Assembly: GCA_947650285.1 (NCBI GenBank) | Contig: CANTFL010000034.1 | Coordinates: 310,001-374,000 of the forward strand | Source: Hyaloperonospora brassicae | Lineage: Eukaryota; Oomycota; Peronosporomycetes; Peronosporales; Peronosporaceae | DNA length: 64,000 nt | Reading direction: 5' to 3' | Shown: positions 1 to 13,200 of the stretch, one piece after another | Numbering within the stretch: position 1 is the stretch's first letter | How the letters are laid out: each line of letters opens with the position of its first letter | Translations under genes and position numbers: made by a program | The notes under the pieces: model-generated | What the model saw: only the letters and a program-made list of their open reading frames with translations | What the model was told of the DNA's origin: nothing | Databases searched by the model: none

Positions 1-3000
1 TCGGACTATTCTTAAACTGCGCTAGAAGTCCTTAACTTTGTCCTTGTTTGTTTATAAGATCATAGTTTGTTAATAAGATCAAGCCACTTACGCCATCTTT
101 TTGCTAAAATGGCCGATGGATCTTTGCCGCAACAATGAATTGGACATAGTCGTGACTCTTACTCACGATGACTTTTAACAAGCGCAAATTTACTCGATTG
201 TGGAAAGATCATGCTGGTTTAAGTGTAACTTATATTAACCATATATATTATGTTGAAGTTGAATCCGAACTGCTACAACCGACACGGTCGTTCCGTCAAA
301 TTTGACAACAATTCGATTCGAATTTTATGCTAAGCCAAATGGAAACTTTATTTATAGCACGCTATCGCCCTTGTATTCATAGGTCATAATTGATGCGGAC
401 GATCAGCAAACTCGTGATAGCTTGCACATATATGCAGAAACTGAAATTATATTTATAGCAAAGGCTCGAGTGAGATCATATGTCGTTTAAATGCTAAATT
501 TTGTCCGCTTAGATGTCTTCCTACTGTCAATTGTACTACAGAGACTTTATAGGTGGAATTGGTTTTGATACAGACAATGCAATTAGTATTTTTATGCTTC
601 GCGGGATCAGGACATCAACGAAAGACGCGAGAAACGGAACACGATAAAACATAAAGCCGTTAAAATCTGGGTTGTAAAATTGATCCACGTGATATACAGC
701 AAAGCATAAGGGAGAACAATATCACACTTTTGGGTAAGTTTAATTTTCGAATGTCGCACCATATGTAGCGTAATGCCGATCTGGGGCCTGCCTCGGTGTA
801 TAGTTGCTTTCGTATAGTTTTAGTCTGTCATGCAAGATATGTTGACTATTGAGTGATTAGGATACGGTCATTGAGTATATAAGAGCTTGAGATAGAATTT
901 ATTTCCGAATCAAAAATAAAATGTACCATTTTATACATAATAATTAGATACATACGTACATGCTTTCCGACCGGCGAATTTATATTCTACGCGATAAACA
1001 ATTTGATGATCAAGTAAATATTTTTTCTTGTAGGAGTTACAATCCTCTCACGACATTCACTGCGCAAAATACTGTGTATACATGACTAAATATCACTGCG
1101 ATGAATTCACTTTGACACATATATGAAATTTAATTATCATTGTATCACAAAATTGAAGTTCCGTGCATTTCAGCTCTGTCGTACGTGTGGTCGCTGATAT
1201 TCTGGCGGTAATGCCCCAGAATTCCTTACGTTATACTACTTGATCAGGTTTGGTAGATCATAAATAACTTGCTCATACAAACGTACAATTCTGTAAAGGA
1301 AGCGGCCAGAAACAATGAGATCGAAGCCGGGGTCGAAGCCATTCATGACCTGCTACCAACTTCTCATTTGGGATCTTGATCAGCACCAATTAGGTGACAT
1401 ATATTTTGAGCTGAAAAATGACCAGCCGTTCTTTCTCGCAGAGCGATACGTTCTTTAACGTGGGACAACAACCAAGAAGATATGTATTCTTGTCGCTGCG
1501 CACGCCACGGGTGAATCGCGCTACCGAACACTCGTACTTGCACAATGAAAGCTACTGGAACTGAATACAGTGGATGCTAACGCTTCTATATTACGTAAAC
1601 TGTTTGTGAATAGAAAGGAGAGTAAACGAAGCAAATACGCTTCGCATTAATGAAAATTAGAAATTTATGCAGGACATACTTCATGTTAGCCTTTATTTCA
1701 TTCGTTTATTTCACTTTTTAACTGAAAAAGATAATAAACCGCATGTTTATCTATCTAACCGCTACCGATTGCGCGCGGCTAGCAGCGCTTATCTTTGCAA
1801 TTTGATGTGGTGGTCTGTGTCAAATAGTTATTATGCTTAATAAATATACCTTAAATTGTAAACGTTTCTATATTTGTTACAAAGCAAGATAAATATAGTA
1901 GTATATTGTTTCTTTAAATCAGTATCTAGATAAATCTCGTGTGATCTCAATTACGTGATATAGTATCACTTCATTAACATCACTCACGCAATCCACTTCT
2001 TTTGACTTACTCGTACCAGTGGTCGCTTAAGGATCTCTCTGGAAAAAGAAGCGCTAGCTGTTTTGGCCCTTTACATTTTATATTTTCAGTACATAACAAA
2101 CAATAACATGCGATTTACAAGTAACGGTGCTGAAAACGCGGCTGTATGGCTGTGTGCAGCCGCCAATAAAGAATCTGAAGTCCCGCAGTATGTATCTATT
2201 CACCTGCTATTTCTAATCAGCAGCCTGTTCCGATAATTGATGCAGGTAAATGCGCGCTTTTACCACATGATATCAATCAGGCTACTGCTGCTTATGACGC
2301 GGAATGTGGTTTGTATAAGGAGCAATACCCTGGACCGGGGGTCATGTTTTATGGCAAGTCAGACATCCCATGCAGCTTAAATTTATCCACTACGAATTCC
2401 GTTTATTATTGTAGGGCTACAGAGACGACTGAAGATTCGTTCAATGGTAGCAGAGTTACACCATAAACGTACTTGTATTCAGGACGCTTGATAAGGTAGA
2501 CTTTCCTATTCGGAATTTACTCGTCTCACTCACTTATTCACGACGCGAGTGGCGGCATTGAGAATGAAGCTGCTAGCTATAACTTGTGTCGAGGAAAGTA
2601 TTCAAAAGCAATCTCGATGTTAGCGACGTCAATACATTTTATAAATTTATGTATAAGCAGATATCCGCAATATTTTACATTTCGCTCATGAGAACAAGCT
2701 GTGGCTGCCTTAACAAGAATTAACATATGTGGTGGCGATCACATGATTTTTGTGACCCCGACCCTCCACTGGCAACCAGATGACCGGCTATCATAGAAAG
2801 GACTCATTTATCTTGTCAAACCGTTTCCTTCATTAACTTGTGTATTCGTCGGTTGAGCGGGCTGCACTATTCCAGGTAGACTCTCGTCAATGAAAAACGT
2901 CACCGTGTTTGTGATGGGGTTGGGGATAATCTTGCGGGAATTTTTACACGATCACGGGTAACTGTTATTGTGCCGGACACCTTTCGACCTGATCTCGACG

Positions 3001-5089
3001 AGATCGTCCTATCCAATACGTAAACACGTGATGCGCTTGACTTTCTGAGCACTTGAGCCGTCTCGCATTCTCATAAGTTGTCCTCAATGATGTTGCTGCG
3101 TCCAATCGCAATTAAGGTTTGTGTTTAGAATTTCTATATTCCTAGCCAAAAAATACAGGATATCACTTGATTAAAGTATGCGGCTTTTCCTGGCGTCGGG
3201 CGGCAAGTTATCCAACCCGGAGGAGCAGTCGACACGTGTACATGGAACCAAATTAAACCCTGTTTAATATATATCCAATCAACCAAGATCCATAACTTTG
3301 GAAAATAGAGGACACGTACCTGCTATCGTTTTTTCGCACGACGTGGCCCACTTCATGCACTCTTCAAATGCGGATTGCGATCCGCCTGGTTTGGTACAAA
3401 TCTACCTAATACCGTTATTATCCAGATCGCGAATTATACCCTGATCACGATAGCGGGCTTTGGTACAACCTACCTAATCGCGGTCGTGTAACTGTTCGTG
3501 ATCGCAATTTCTTATCTTATCACAATCACTTCCTTCCGTTGCTAAAGAATGCTTGGTCTTTTTAACACATCGATCGATAGGGTGGATCGACAACCGAGAA
3601 ATTTTGATTCCCTCGTTTATACCATCAAGGTGTCAATGCCTTAAATTAGTGCAAAATACTTTGGCAAAGGGCACCACTCATCAATGTGTGTGTATTTTTA
3701 GATTATCGATGGTACAGAAGTTTTTCTTATTATCCACGACTTTGCGACGTTTTTTCGTTGGTATGAGCGTGTCATCCAAATTTTGTACGATTCGGCAATG
3801 ATACGTGAAAATTCAATTTATCATAGCTTGCACTATGTTCCAAAATATTTACTTTATTAGTGCTTGGTGCAAATTAACTTGGGAGTTAAGAACGCGAGAA
3901 ATTCATTTTCTGATAGGGCGGCTTGTATCATAGTTATACCGACAACTGTAGTCGTACATATAGGAAATCTTGACTCCTTCGTCCGACGTATCCAAAGCGC
4001 CCACATTATATGGGGTATATAAAATTTCAACCTAGCAACACACATACTAGTGCCTTCGTTTTTTATATTCTATCTAGTTGATCGATTTTTCTCGTCGTAC
4101 TTCTGAACAAAGTCAAAAACATCTACTATAAAATGATATCAAGTCTGCAAATATCTTACAAAAACGGATACTCGCTCCACCGTCCAAGTTATTTCTTCCG
4201 CACTCCATTTACAAAATTTAGTTTCTAAGACGCTTTACCAGAACGCGATTAGCACCGCACTTTTACGCAAATGACTGGTGAGCTGAGAAGCTCTAAAAGT
4301 TCAACGTTCGAACCGAAATGATGTTAAAGAGTTTATAAGCGCAGCTCTTGAGATATGATACAATCACAAAAGTTGGATGGGCGTCAAAACTTGACCGAGA
4401 CTGCCCAGATGCAATGAGTCGGTCGATCGAAATATATGTACATATCATTCACGCATTTCACATATATACATAGAAAGCGTTAGTTTTTGCTGGACGAAAG
4501 GTACCAGAGACTCGTCAGGTTTTCGTAAATTTTGTGCGAACATCTCTTTTCTGCACGATCTTGTTGAGCCGCTGGACCATTGGCAAAAGAACCAAATGGC
4601 GACTATTGAGCAGTTTAGGTATCCTCACGTTCGTAAGAGGGCTCGTACTGATTAAATCGGCGAGGATATTCGTCACACCCAGTATATAATGCGCGCATCG
4701 TACGACATAGACCAATCGTGTATGCGTTGCCGACGCCGCAACAAAGAAAATGGGCTAATTTATTTCATCTGTAATTTACAGCTGCCTTGATTAGCCACTA
4801 CTAACAATATAGGTAAATCATAGAGATTACGCTTAGGAAAGGCTTCCATATAAAATAGAGCATTTCATATTATAAATATCAGCATTTCTGTCGTTTGATG
4901 TAACACTTCCGTAAATAAAAAGAAACCTATATGAAACTTCTCTGCTTTCAGTGCCATCAAAAAAATATTCGTGCTGAATAGCCCTTATTTTTGCCGTTTC
5001 ACCTTTTGCATACCATGAAGAGATCTTTTTCTTTGTTAGAGAAAAAAGTCATTTTGGTAGCTAGAAATTCGTTATTCTTAGTATATATC
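1..5089. other. AT-rich gene-free DNA
   Basis: I see no supportable gene here. All open frames are short, begin at arbitrary codons, lack recognisable motifs and are not joined by plausible splice sites. Composition is clearly more AT-rich than the right third of the window. A weak resemblance to the solo LTR described below can be traced around 1690-1830, centred on 'attgcgcgcggctagcagcg' near 1768, which suggests that at least part of this stretch is decayed LTR-retrotransposon DNA. The rest holds nothing I can identify. Confidence 0.6.
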
Positions 5090-7150
5090 AGCGTCGTCAT
5101 AACCTCCTGAGCCATCTATTGAGTCATCGCTATTGCTAAATTAGATCTATGTTATGTCGAAAAGATCTGAGTTGGCATCATTGCCATCATTGCCATCAAC
5201 GGTAGTGTCGATGCGCAATGATCAAAATCCAGACCGAAAAATTCACGCAAATCCCTCCATCAATTCACATTGAAGTCATTTACGGAGAACGGGCTATGCG
5301 TCGAAGACGAATGCACTTATTTATCAATGGATCTGCCACCCGAGATAATACACAATATATGCTATACACGTGGCTTCAAATCTTCACTGTATCATTAGCT
5401 AGGCTCTATACTTTCATTGGCAATCTTGTAAGTTAATTTGAAACTGACTAACCAGTTATGTCTCCGATGTCTTTAAAACGAGCAATATTGTAGGCCACGA
5501 TGCCAAATTATTGACACCGATATGCTTAACCGTTCTCCTTGGAGCAGATAATTTACGATGGGACGAATACACGGCGTGTGTCTGACTTGGATGCTGCATA
5601 TTCTGATAGTCTATCGGTTCTACTTATTTTTGATGTCGGCCGATACGCCGCTATAAATTTTTTATTAAATTTTAGAATGGATACGGGAGGTAACTTATTC
5701 GAAGTAAAAGTCCGGTACCTTATCGTTACGCCTATCACTAGTCGCCAAAACACCTTATTGACTCCACGCATCTTATTAGCATTGCCTCATTTATCAAATG
5801 CTGGCTTTTTGCCGTCTCAACCGGTGCTACATTCAGCCTGGCACAAAATTGCTCCAGCGACGAAGTGTAGTCGTCCTGTTGTATTATTAACAGATACTCT
5901 ATACTTCGTGAAGATTTACAACCACTTAACCTATCTTTGCGAGAGGAGTGGAATGTGCAAAGTCCGAGCGCGATGAAAAATAATTTATACAGTGATGCGC
6001 GCTCAATATTTTTTATAAATCAATATGCAAAGCTTAACCAGCGCAAAAGCCATTGCTAGTCTTACCTCATCAAGGACTGGGTAAGTGTTATCATCTGGTT
6101 GCAGCTGACGCTACGAAATATAGAAGACGTACTCTACGCCGCCTACGTCATATTTTTCAATGCATAGCCGATTGCAAAGGCGCTGGCGTCACAGACCACA
6201 TTATAGGTCTGTCCTTACCTTCACTCGCCACACATGAATTGAACCAAGCCCCAATCTTAACCTTCACTAGGGTGCTGACACCTATCACAATAGTATTTTT
6301 TCTTCTATTTCGTGCACAAACGAGAACGCTGAAGGTCATATCGCCGTAATTATGCGATTACTTGTGCAAATACACCGCTAATTCAAAACAATATCTATAT
6401 TCTCAATATTGTATTCACGTTCTAATCAGTAATAGCCTTTATCTTTTTTAGATCAGGGAGTAAACCGTGATTACCCACTGTACACGATAAAGTTCTATTA
6501 GGTTAGCTGCTATATACACTTCTAAATAACCATGTTCAACTTATTCTCGCGCATGATTGTAAGAACCCTAAAGGAAGTGGGTTCTATAAACGTGTACGCC
6601 CGCCTTTCCGTCCATATCCCGGATTCGGACGAGAGCAAATTACGTAATTCAATGCAAAGTCGTGTGCCGAACCGCAATAGGTTCGCAACACATCTGTAGG
6701 ATGCGGCAGCGCAATCCATTCAAGAGCTTTTCATTGGGCGTTCTCACAATTGTGTGATTGATTACCGCTGACGCACGAAGCTCTGATAGAAGAAAACCAT
6801 TAGTCTCATGAACGAAAAGACGATATTTTTTACACACCGTTAGTGATAACGTCCGTTTTTGGTATAGAAGGCGGGGCCGGTACCGTTGCAACATTCAACT
6901 TGTTGAATGCTTGCATTATCTCCATTTTCATGTGGCTTTTTACTCCTAAAAGGTAGTAGGTTAATGCATAGAGGATGTCTCTTTCACATCAATCAATGTT
7001 AAGCGGTCCGCAAAGACTTTTTCGATCGCTAGTGATACCTCACGAAGCAGTGACCGCTGCTTTGTGAAAAAATTCTACAAATTGGAATTTAATTCGATCT
7101 CACGACTAGTGCATATATCTTCTAGCAACTCACACGGCACGGATTGAGGG
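5090..7150 (-). pseudogene. Decayed Ty3/gypsy pol relic (G2-like)
   Basis: This is a heavily mutated pol fragment, recognised by colinear patches shared with the well-preserved element G2. Positions 5547-5600 resemble the pre-integrase part at 19620-19690. Positions 6160-6220 resemble RNase H at 20250-20290 ('ggcgctggcgtcacagacca'). Positions 6874-6920 resemble RT at 20998-21050, and 7010-7075 resemble 21122-21185. Distances between patches are nearly the same in both copies, so this is one continuous relic with minus-strand coding direction. An acidic-linker-like patch at 5090-5210 extends it toward the C-terminus of pol. No frame is open over a meaningful distance. The element's own LTRs are not clearly present; the possible trace near 1.7 kb has the right orientation but is weak. 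Confidence 0.6.
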
Positions 7151-7606
7151 GTATATCCTTGAGCTCGACCATGTTCTTGTATTTAGCATTGAATCTAAAC
7201 GAATACGAGGGGATATATGTGTATCACGCTGCTAAAATAATAGCGTACACAAGCCCGTCTTCTGCGCTAGCACTTGGTCGATATTTGGTCGGCATTCAGT
7301 GAGATTCCCTCACTTTAATTCGGCTGTCAGCACGGCTACAACGAATTTCAGTAAGTTAACCACTACTCGGTGGGTCAATCTCCCGGCTGTAATAAACAAG
7401 GTGGAGCCGAGGGTCGTGCAGTATCGCAGTCAGCGTAATTGAGTGACGATCCCGGATGGCGTGCTTTGAAAATGATGTGTAGCGGATTGCACAGAGCGCT
7501 ACATCTCTAGTATCTATTGGTTCAGATAAGCTCCTCCGGAAAAATTGTTTCGTTGCGAACCTTACTTGGTTTCAGTGTCGCAACATATATTTGAACGAGC
7601 AGTGTC

Positions 7607-8047
7607 TGTTGCGGGGTTGGCCTGTTACATAAGACAGTCACTCATAGCATGATCGATAACAGGTAATATTAAGTCTAATATTCTCATTACAATATGATTA
7701 ATATCAGTATAATAGTTTTATTGATCTAAGGATCGACTCATTGGCTGATATTGCATTGTATCAACCCACCAATCACTGCTAGAAGCGAGCAATGGGTGGT
7801 AAGTAGACGTAGCTATACCTAAGTTGGTATCAAAATGGTGAAGGCAGGATTAATAGGACGATCCAATACATTAAACTTATATATACAAACACAATTTATC
7901 TTTTCTATTTCGAGGCTCAGTTGCCTGGCAATAATTTCCCTCTAAGTGTACTGTGTACGTCAACTAACTGGGCGTTAGTTACCACTTACTTCAGTGAGAG
8001 CCTAATACGCAATGACAATGGTGTGTGGCTACATGTGACTCGTTACA
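7607..8047 (+). mobile_element. Old solo LTR relic, inverse orientation
   Basis: The sequence runs from tgttgcgggg to tcgttaca, 441 bp. It matches the reverse complement of the 444-bp solo LTR at 15541-15984; the clearest block is 7731-7808 (caacccaccaatcactgctag and flanks). Its orientation is opposite to that of the pol relic to its left, so the two are not parts of one element. A five-base target duplication is not clean (gtgtc versus gttgc), consistent with age. Confidence 0.6.
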
Positions 8048-8711
8048 GTTGCTTCCATGCCGCCATGCATTAGTGTTAGCAACTTTCCTTTGCACCTTCG
8101 AGCTCAGGCGCACTAGACGGATTCAGAGCGTTATATGGCTGATACGAATAATCGTCGATGACTCCTTTGGTATGCGCGGATCGTCAGGACGGTGGATCCA
8201 TTACGTTTGATGCAATAGCCGAACAGATCGTATCAAATTCTTACAAGTACTACATTCTTGAGAGCGAATACGCACAAAAATACAAAGTAGGAACACACCG
8301 GGTTTTTTTCTGCCCGGTACAATTCTTCTCCACGTGGTTTCGTTGTCGTCAAGGCTCAGGTCTTGAACATTATCCCTTTTTGCTCTTAAGAAGGTCACAT
8401 CAGTAACGAAGCATGGCAAGTTCTGCATTTGTCAAATGAATGTACATGGAGGATCAAAACAGTTACACATCTAGCATACGCAGCAGTTTTATGGTAGGCT
8501 TGACTTTAAACAATGACAACGTAATCACTATTCAAAATTAATCGTGCAAACCACGCTATCTTGGATCGATGTCCCCATCGAGATCAATCTTGATAAATGA
8601 TGTGTCTTCAACTGCTGCTGTATTTTGTCTACCTTCAACGGCAGCATTCCATGATACGAGTATCTGTGACAATCATCCCCGAATAAATATTTGCATTGTC
8701 ATAAGATTAAA
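8048..8711. other. Unassigned spacer
   Basis: There are short open frames on both strands (for example 8158-8406 plus) without recognisable domains, start context or splice sites. I see nothing supportable here. It separates a decayed LTR from the old gypsy element that begins at 8712. Confidence 0.5.
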
Positions 8712-9158
8712 TGTAGCGAACCAGTAGAGCTTCTAGCCAGATGAAGGCTTTTTGTTCAACGATCAAGTTATCCATTACAAGAACTCGACTCCACGACATT
8801 GTTAAAGGAGCCAAACAATTCAGCAAATTGACTGCACAATGTGCTCACAAGTCTCTGCCTTAACAGTTCTTGCCTCTTCTTATGACCCGAGACGCCTTTG
8901 AAAGGCACGTCTCGCTAATCGATCGAAAAGGAAACAGAAATTTTAAAAAAAATCCGTGAATAGAGAGCTCAACCTAAACGTACATAATCTAAACAATAAT
9001 GCTCGAAATAAGTACCTTTTCAGATCTTATATGGTGGCTGACACAAGTCATCTCGCAACGTCAGGTGAGGTGTTCTAATATCATTTTAATGGGATGTCAT
9101 CCCTGGTGTAAACCACACATGTTGTGTCAGCTACCAACAGACGTGTAATTTCGTTGCA
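8712..9158 (-). repeat. 3' LTR of G1-old
   Basis: On the plus strand it starts tgtagcg and ends cgttgca, the inverted-end pattern of this family. It aligns with the split 5' LTR: 8820-8960 with 16040-16180, and 8975-9158 with 24178-24380. It also aligns, in reverse complement, with the LTRs of G1. At 447 bp it is shorter than the 532 bp of the G1 LTR, so it has small deletions. Confidence 0.75.
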
Positions 9159-9264
9159 CTCTCCCCAACAAATTGACGTTACCACGTAACTTCAATCGAA
9201 TTTCACCACGAATAGAGTGGTGTGCGTACGCTAAGCCTCAAGGTTTTACAAAGCACTAAACATC

Positions 9265-9965
9265 ATGACATCGTTACATAACGAGTCTCCGACTTGTTAT
9301 TCCTATCTTTATTTCAATGAGGAGGTGGGCGATGGTAGCGATGCCAGTGTTCATGGTATAGGAGGGGCAGTGTTCAATCCACCTATGGATGAGGCACGAC
9401 CTTATTTGGCACAAAATACGTTTATCGAGCGTAGCGAAGCCAACGCGCCATCGATTCAGCATCATTCATCAGATGCAAAAAATACTGTTATTATCTACGT
9501 GCTGAATATGCAAAAACAGCTTATCATCCAGCAAGAGAATAGTGCTTTGCGCCGTTCGCGCGTCGTCACAACACTCAAAGCCATTGCAGCTATGCGCTCA
9601 ATCCACCCTAGCGGAAGGACGGCTCAGTCATACGGTTGTACGTACTTTGTCTGGGTGGGATATGAGCCTAGAGGCTACTTCACCCGAGGACATCGCCTTC
9701 CGTCAGGCACTACATGAGAGGTATCTCGAGCCTTTTTTTAATACATGAAGTCGATGTAAAGCTCACCGTGAAATACAAGCACGTCGCGCACCGGTTACGC
9801 CTATCAAGAGAGTGCCCATACTCCTGTTCACAGGCGAAATGTCTGAGGAGTAAATCTGCCACTTCATTTGCTTGGTCTATAGAAGTCGTCACCTCAGCAG
9901 TAGATGGCTCTGGAAGCAAATGTCAGCGTGACCGATGTTCTTTCAGAACGAAAGCTTCGGTATGA
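9265..9965 (+). pseudogene. Antisense accessory ORF relic of G1-old
   Basis: This ORF lies on the strand opposite to gag-pol, between the end of pol and the 3' LTR. An ATG at 9265 opens 150 codons. Homology then continues in other frames (9542-9748 and beyond), so the copy is frameshifted. The predicted protein aligns with the minus-strand ORF in the same place in G1 (41344 to about 40532). Shared features are NES near the start, a GSD motif, an N-x-F-x-ER-x-E-x-NA stretch, a SA-x-RR motif, EATSPEDIAF against EPTSPDDVAS, and QARRAPVTPIK against QARGAPVPPTK. Conservation of residues while the DNA has decayed argues that it once encoded a protein. Function unknown; I recognise no domain. Confidence 0.6.
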
Positions 9966-10299
9966 ATACGCATAGCTTAGGGCCAGAGGCTAGATGCGCA
10001 CTACTTTTCGCTACGCTTCGGCTACGCCGGTAGCCGCGGGCTTGTGTCCCTGCATTGCTCAGCAACCCGCTTTCCCTTAAAAATACTGGTAAGAAGCGTC
10101 TTCTGTCTCAAGACTAAACCGAAAGCGGCGCTAAAAATGTCGACGGTGTAGTGACAGTCTTAGCGTAGCGGGGTCTTGTATTCCCACGCGTTCGGTGACT
10201 CATTATATCCACGCCATTTCACCAGATACTGGTTTTCGCCGCTGAGAGGAAGTCGCTTCAGAAGTTTCGCGACATGAAATTGATGAATTCGTTGGTCAT

Positions 10300-13200
10300 C
10301 AAGCAGAACTGTAAATGTAGACACATTGAAGTCATCTCATACTGACTCACGGCAATTGATTGACGACTTAAAACACGATGCACAGCATTTTCCATGAAGA
10401 CTTGGGTACTAGCCGTAGACCAAGGTTAACTTCAATTCGAGGGGCATCTTGATATCCTGACGCATATGCAGCCATTTTTGGGACAGACACCTTCGTCGGA
10501 GCAAGTGCCTCAAGACCCAAGAGGGTAGGGTCACAACACGGCTTGAGTAAACCAGCATAGATCACAGGGTACTTGCGCAACTTGCGCGGAAGGTTAGGAG
10601 TGTGAGTTGGTTTTTAGCTTCAATTAATATTTGGTCTTATGCCGCATAACTTTTGATACAACCTCTACGTTTGGCATCTGCTTATTGCTTTTGTTTGTTC
10701 TGTCTTTCAGCCATTGCGTCATACACGTGTCGTAGGACATTTTATTGCGTCGCGAGAAACTTGCTCACTTTTTTTAAGCAGTGATAGATTTTATATCAGC
10801 TATCCTATCCGTCATCTTTACCCTATCAAGTCGAAAAACGTAGTAATAGCATCACAGAACGTGAGGGTGTGAGGGGCCGTTCAAGTAGTACGGTGAATAG
10901 TCGGTGAAAGCATGCAAGGAGTTATCGAACAGAAACTCAACAACAGAGAGCAGTGAGCGTTAACTTTTATAAATGTCATCGCTAATACTACTCTAAATAT
11001 CACCGATAACATAAATATAAAATCGTTCGGTGTGTCTATCGGTATATGGATGATCCGCGGTGGCATGTCTAAACGGGTGCATAGCACCATGAAGACGGAC
11101 TGTAAACCTTCCCAGTTAAACGAGTATATCTATCAGATATAACTGCCACAGGCAAACCGCGTTAACGAAACATTCGATCGATTAACAGCTTCGCTATACT
11201 TCACCATCAAAGATATCAGTCACAGTACCAAATGAACCATCTTTCTCAACGTTCAACAAAGATCACATATTCTTATTGCCAAACGAATATTTCGGTAAAC
11301 CGAACACGAAATCCATACTGATGAACTCCAAAGACCCCGTCTGTACAGGTAGACTAGTGAGCGGCGCATCCGCTTGAGCCGAGGTTCTAAATGGTTGACA
11401 CGTGTCGCACGTACGCACATACGTGCCTCACCATTTGTATAGCTTGGACTACAAATTAGTTTGGCTACCTGAGCCATTGGTCTTCTCACGACAGATATGA
11501 ATACTCAATGCAGTATCTTGCGCCTCAAAGAGGATATAATACCTTGAAAATTTTCATCGTGTGGCACCACAATACGAGGAACGTGTCAAAAATTCGTGCA
11601 GTAGCACAACAGATTTTGATTGATGATATATTGATGTACTTTTGCGCGTCAGCGTGGTAACAATTCTTTGTCTAAGTTAGCAAACCCCTCACTCCCAGGA
11701 TCATGTAGCATCGACAAACAGTGTTTATCACTGGCACAGGCCGCGCAATAAAGTCTGATATGAATGGCGACAGAATCCTTTCATGATCCATCTCGTAGTC
11801 AGGCACGAGGGAAAATGCGTCAGCCAAAAGGTTCTGTGCTTACCCGGCTTATACTTTACCTTGAAGAAATACTAGGCAAAGAGCGAAAGCTAACGAGTCT
11901 TTCTCATAGAGGAAGATGAGGCGACTGTTTTGCTGCAAGAAGATATTTGGCATGAACAAGACGGTTCTTCTCTGCGACCTTCGGCTAGCGGGAATCATAC
12001 GCGGATACACGCTCATGACTATCCGGGTCATCTTGCAATAGTGCACATCCAATGGAAATGTCAGAAGCGTTACAGACGACACTAAAGGGCCGCGCAGGAT
12101 CTGGCAGAACCAAGACTGGGGCCTTAAGGAAACTATATCGAACAGCTTCAAAAGCATCGTTTTGTGTGCTTGTACAGCACCATTTCATATCCTATTTTAG
12201 GAGGCTATATAATGGCCGAGCCATGTCAGCGAAATTTGCACTGTACTTTCGCAAGTAGTTGGCGAGGCCGAGCCACTTGCGTAAGTCCTTTTGGCTTCGA
12301 GGAACCGGCTAATTAAAGATGGCTTTGTCCTTTGCGAGTTCTGCTCGTAAGCCTTACTTACAAATAACGTATTCAAGAAGAGGAACCAATTCAACACCAA
12401 AGAGACAGTTCGTGCGTTCTCATGCAGCTTATTCGTGCGCATACACTCACGCACTGATCACAAATAATCAATATGAGTGTCTATGTCAGACCGACCATTA
12501 AATTTACATTTATGGAAAATATGTCATCAAAGTAGGTCTGAGTGTAGCCTCGATGAGTTTTGAACAACAGCGTCACGAGATGCTTCAATATAATTGGGTA
12601 TTGGAAAGTCCTTGGGACATGACAAGTCACTTCCAAAGCATAACGTTCGGGGTGCTGACCGCAGTTAGTGTGGTATCTCTGGGTCGCATGAGCAATTGGT
12701 AATAACTATCACCGGATCGAGTGCACAGAAACTGGTAAATCAAATCATGACATTCTAAAGCACATCCTTTCAAGTAAAAGGTAGTTGTGCCGGTACTGTG
12801 GCGGTATTAAGCTTATTAAAAGCGCGAAAAATGCGCCACTTACCGTTTCGGTTCTTGGCACAAAATGTGGGCGTATAATAGGGATAATTACCCTCCCTTA
12901 CCTTTCTGCCGCGTAATTAGCACGACAGAAGCTGTTAATGAAGTCACACTGTTTCGTAGGTAAGGGAAATTGTCGTGTATCATAGTAATTTGTCACAGGG
13001 ACTAGGTCGGTTATATAACGGACACACCTATTGGGAGGAAAACGGATGGTGGGTCATTACGCAATACATCCTATAATTTCTCTAATAAAGAATAGAAGGG
13101 ATACATAAGATCCACAAGGATCGCAGATTGATTACGGGCACCGAGTGCCGTCTTCGTGTCTCCACAAAAAGACCCATCCATGCGTGATAAATATTTAACT

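Noticed and set aside
5090..8047. LTR relic 7607-8047 as the 5' LTR of the pol relic to its left
   Set aside because: The LTR is in the opposite orientation to the pol coding direction, so they belong to different elements.
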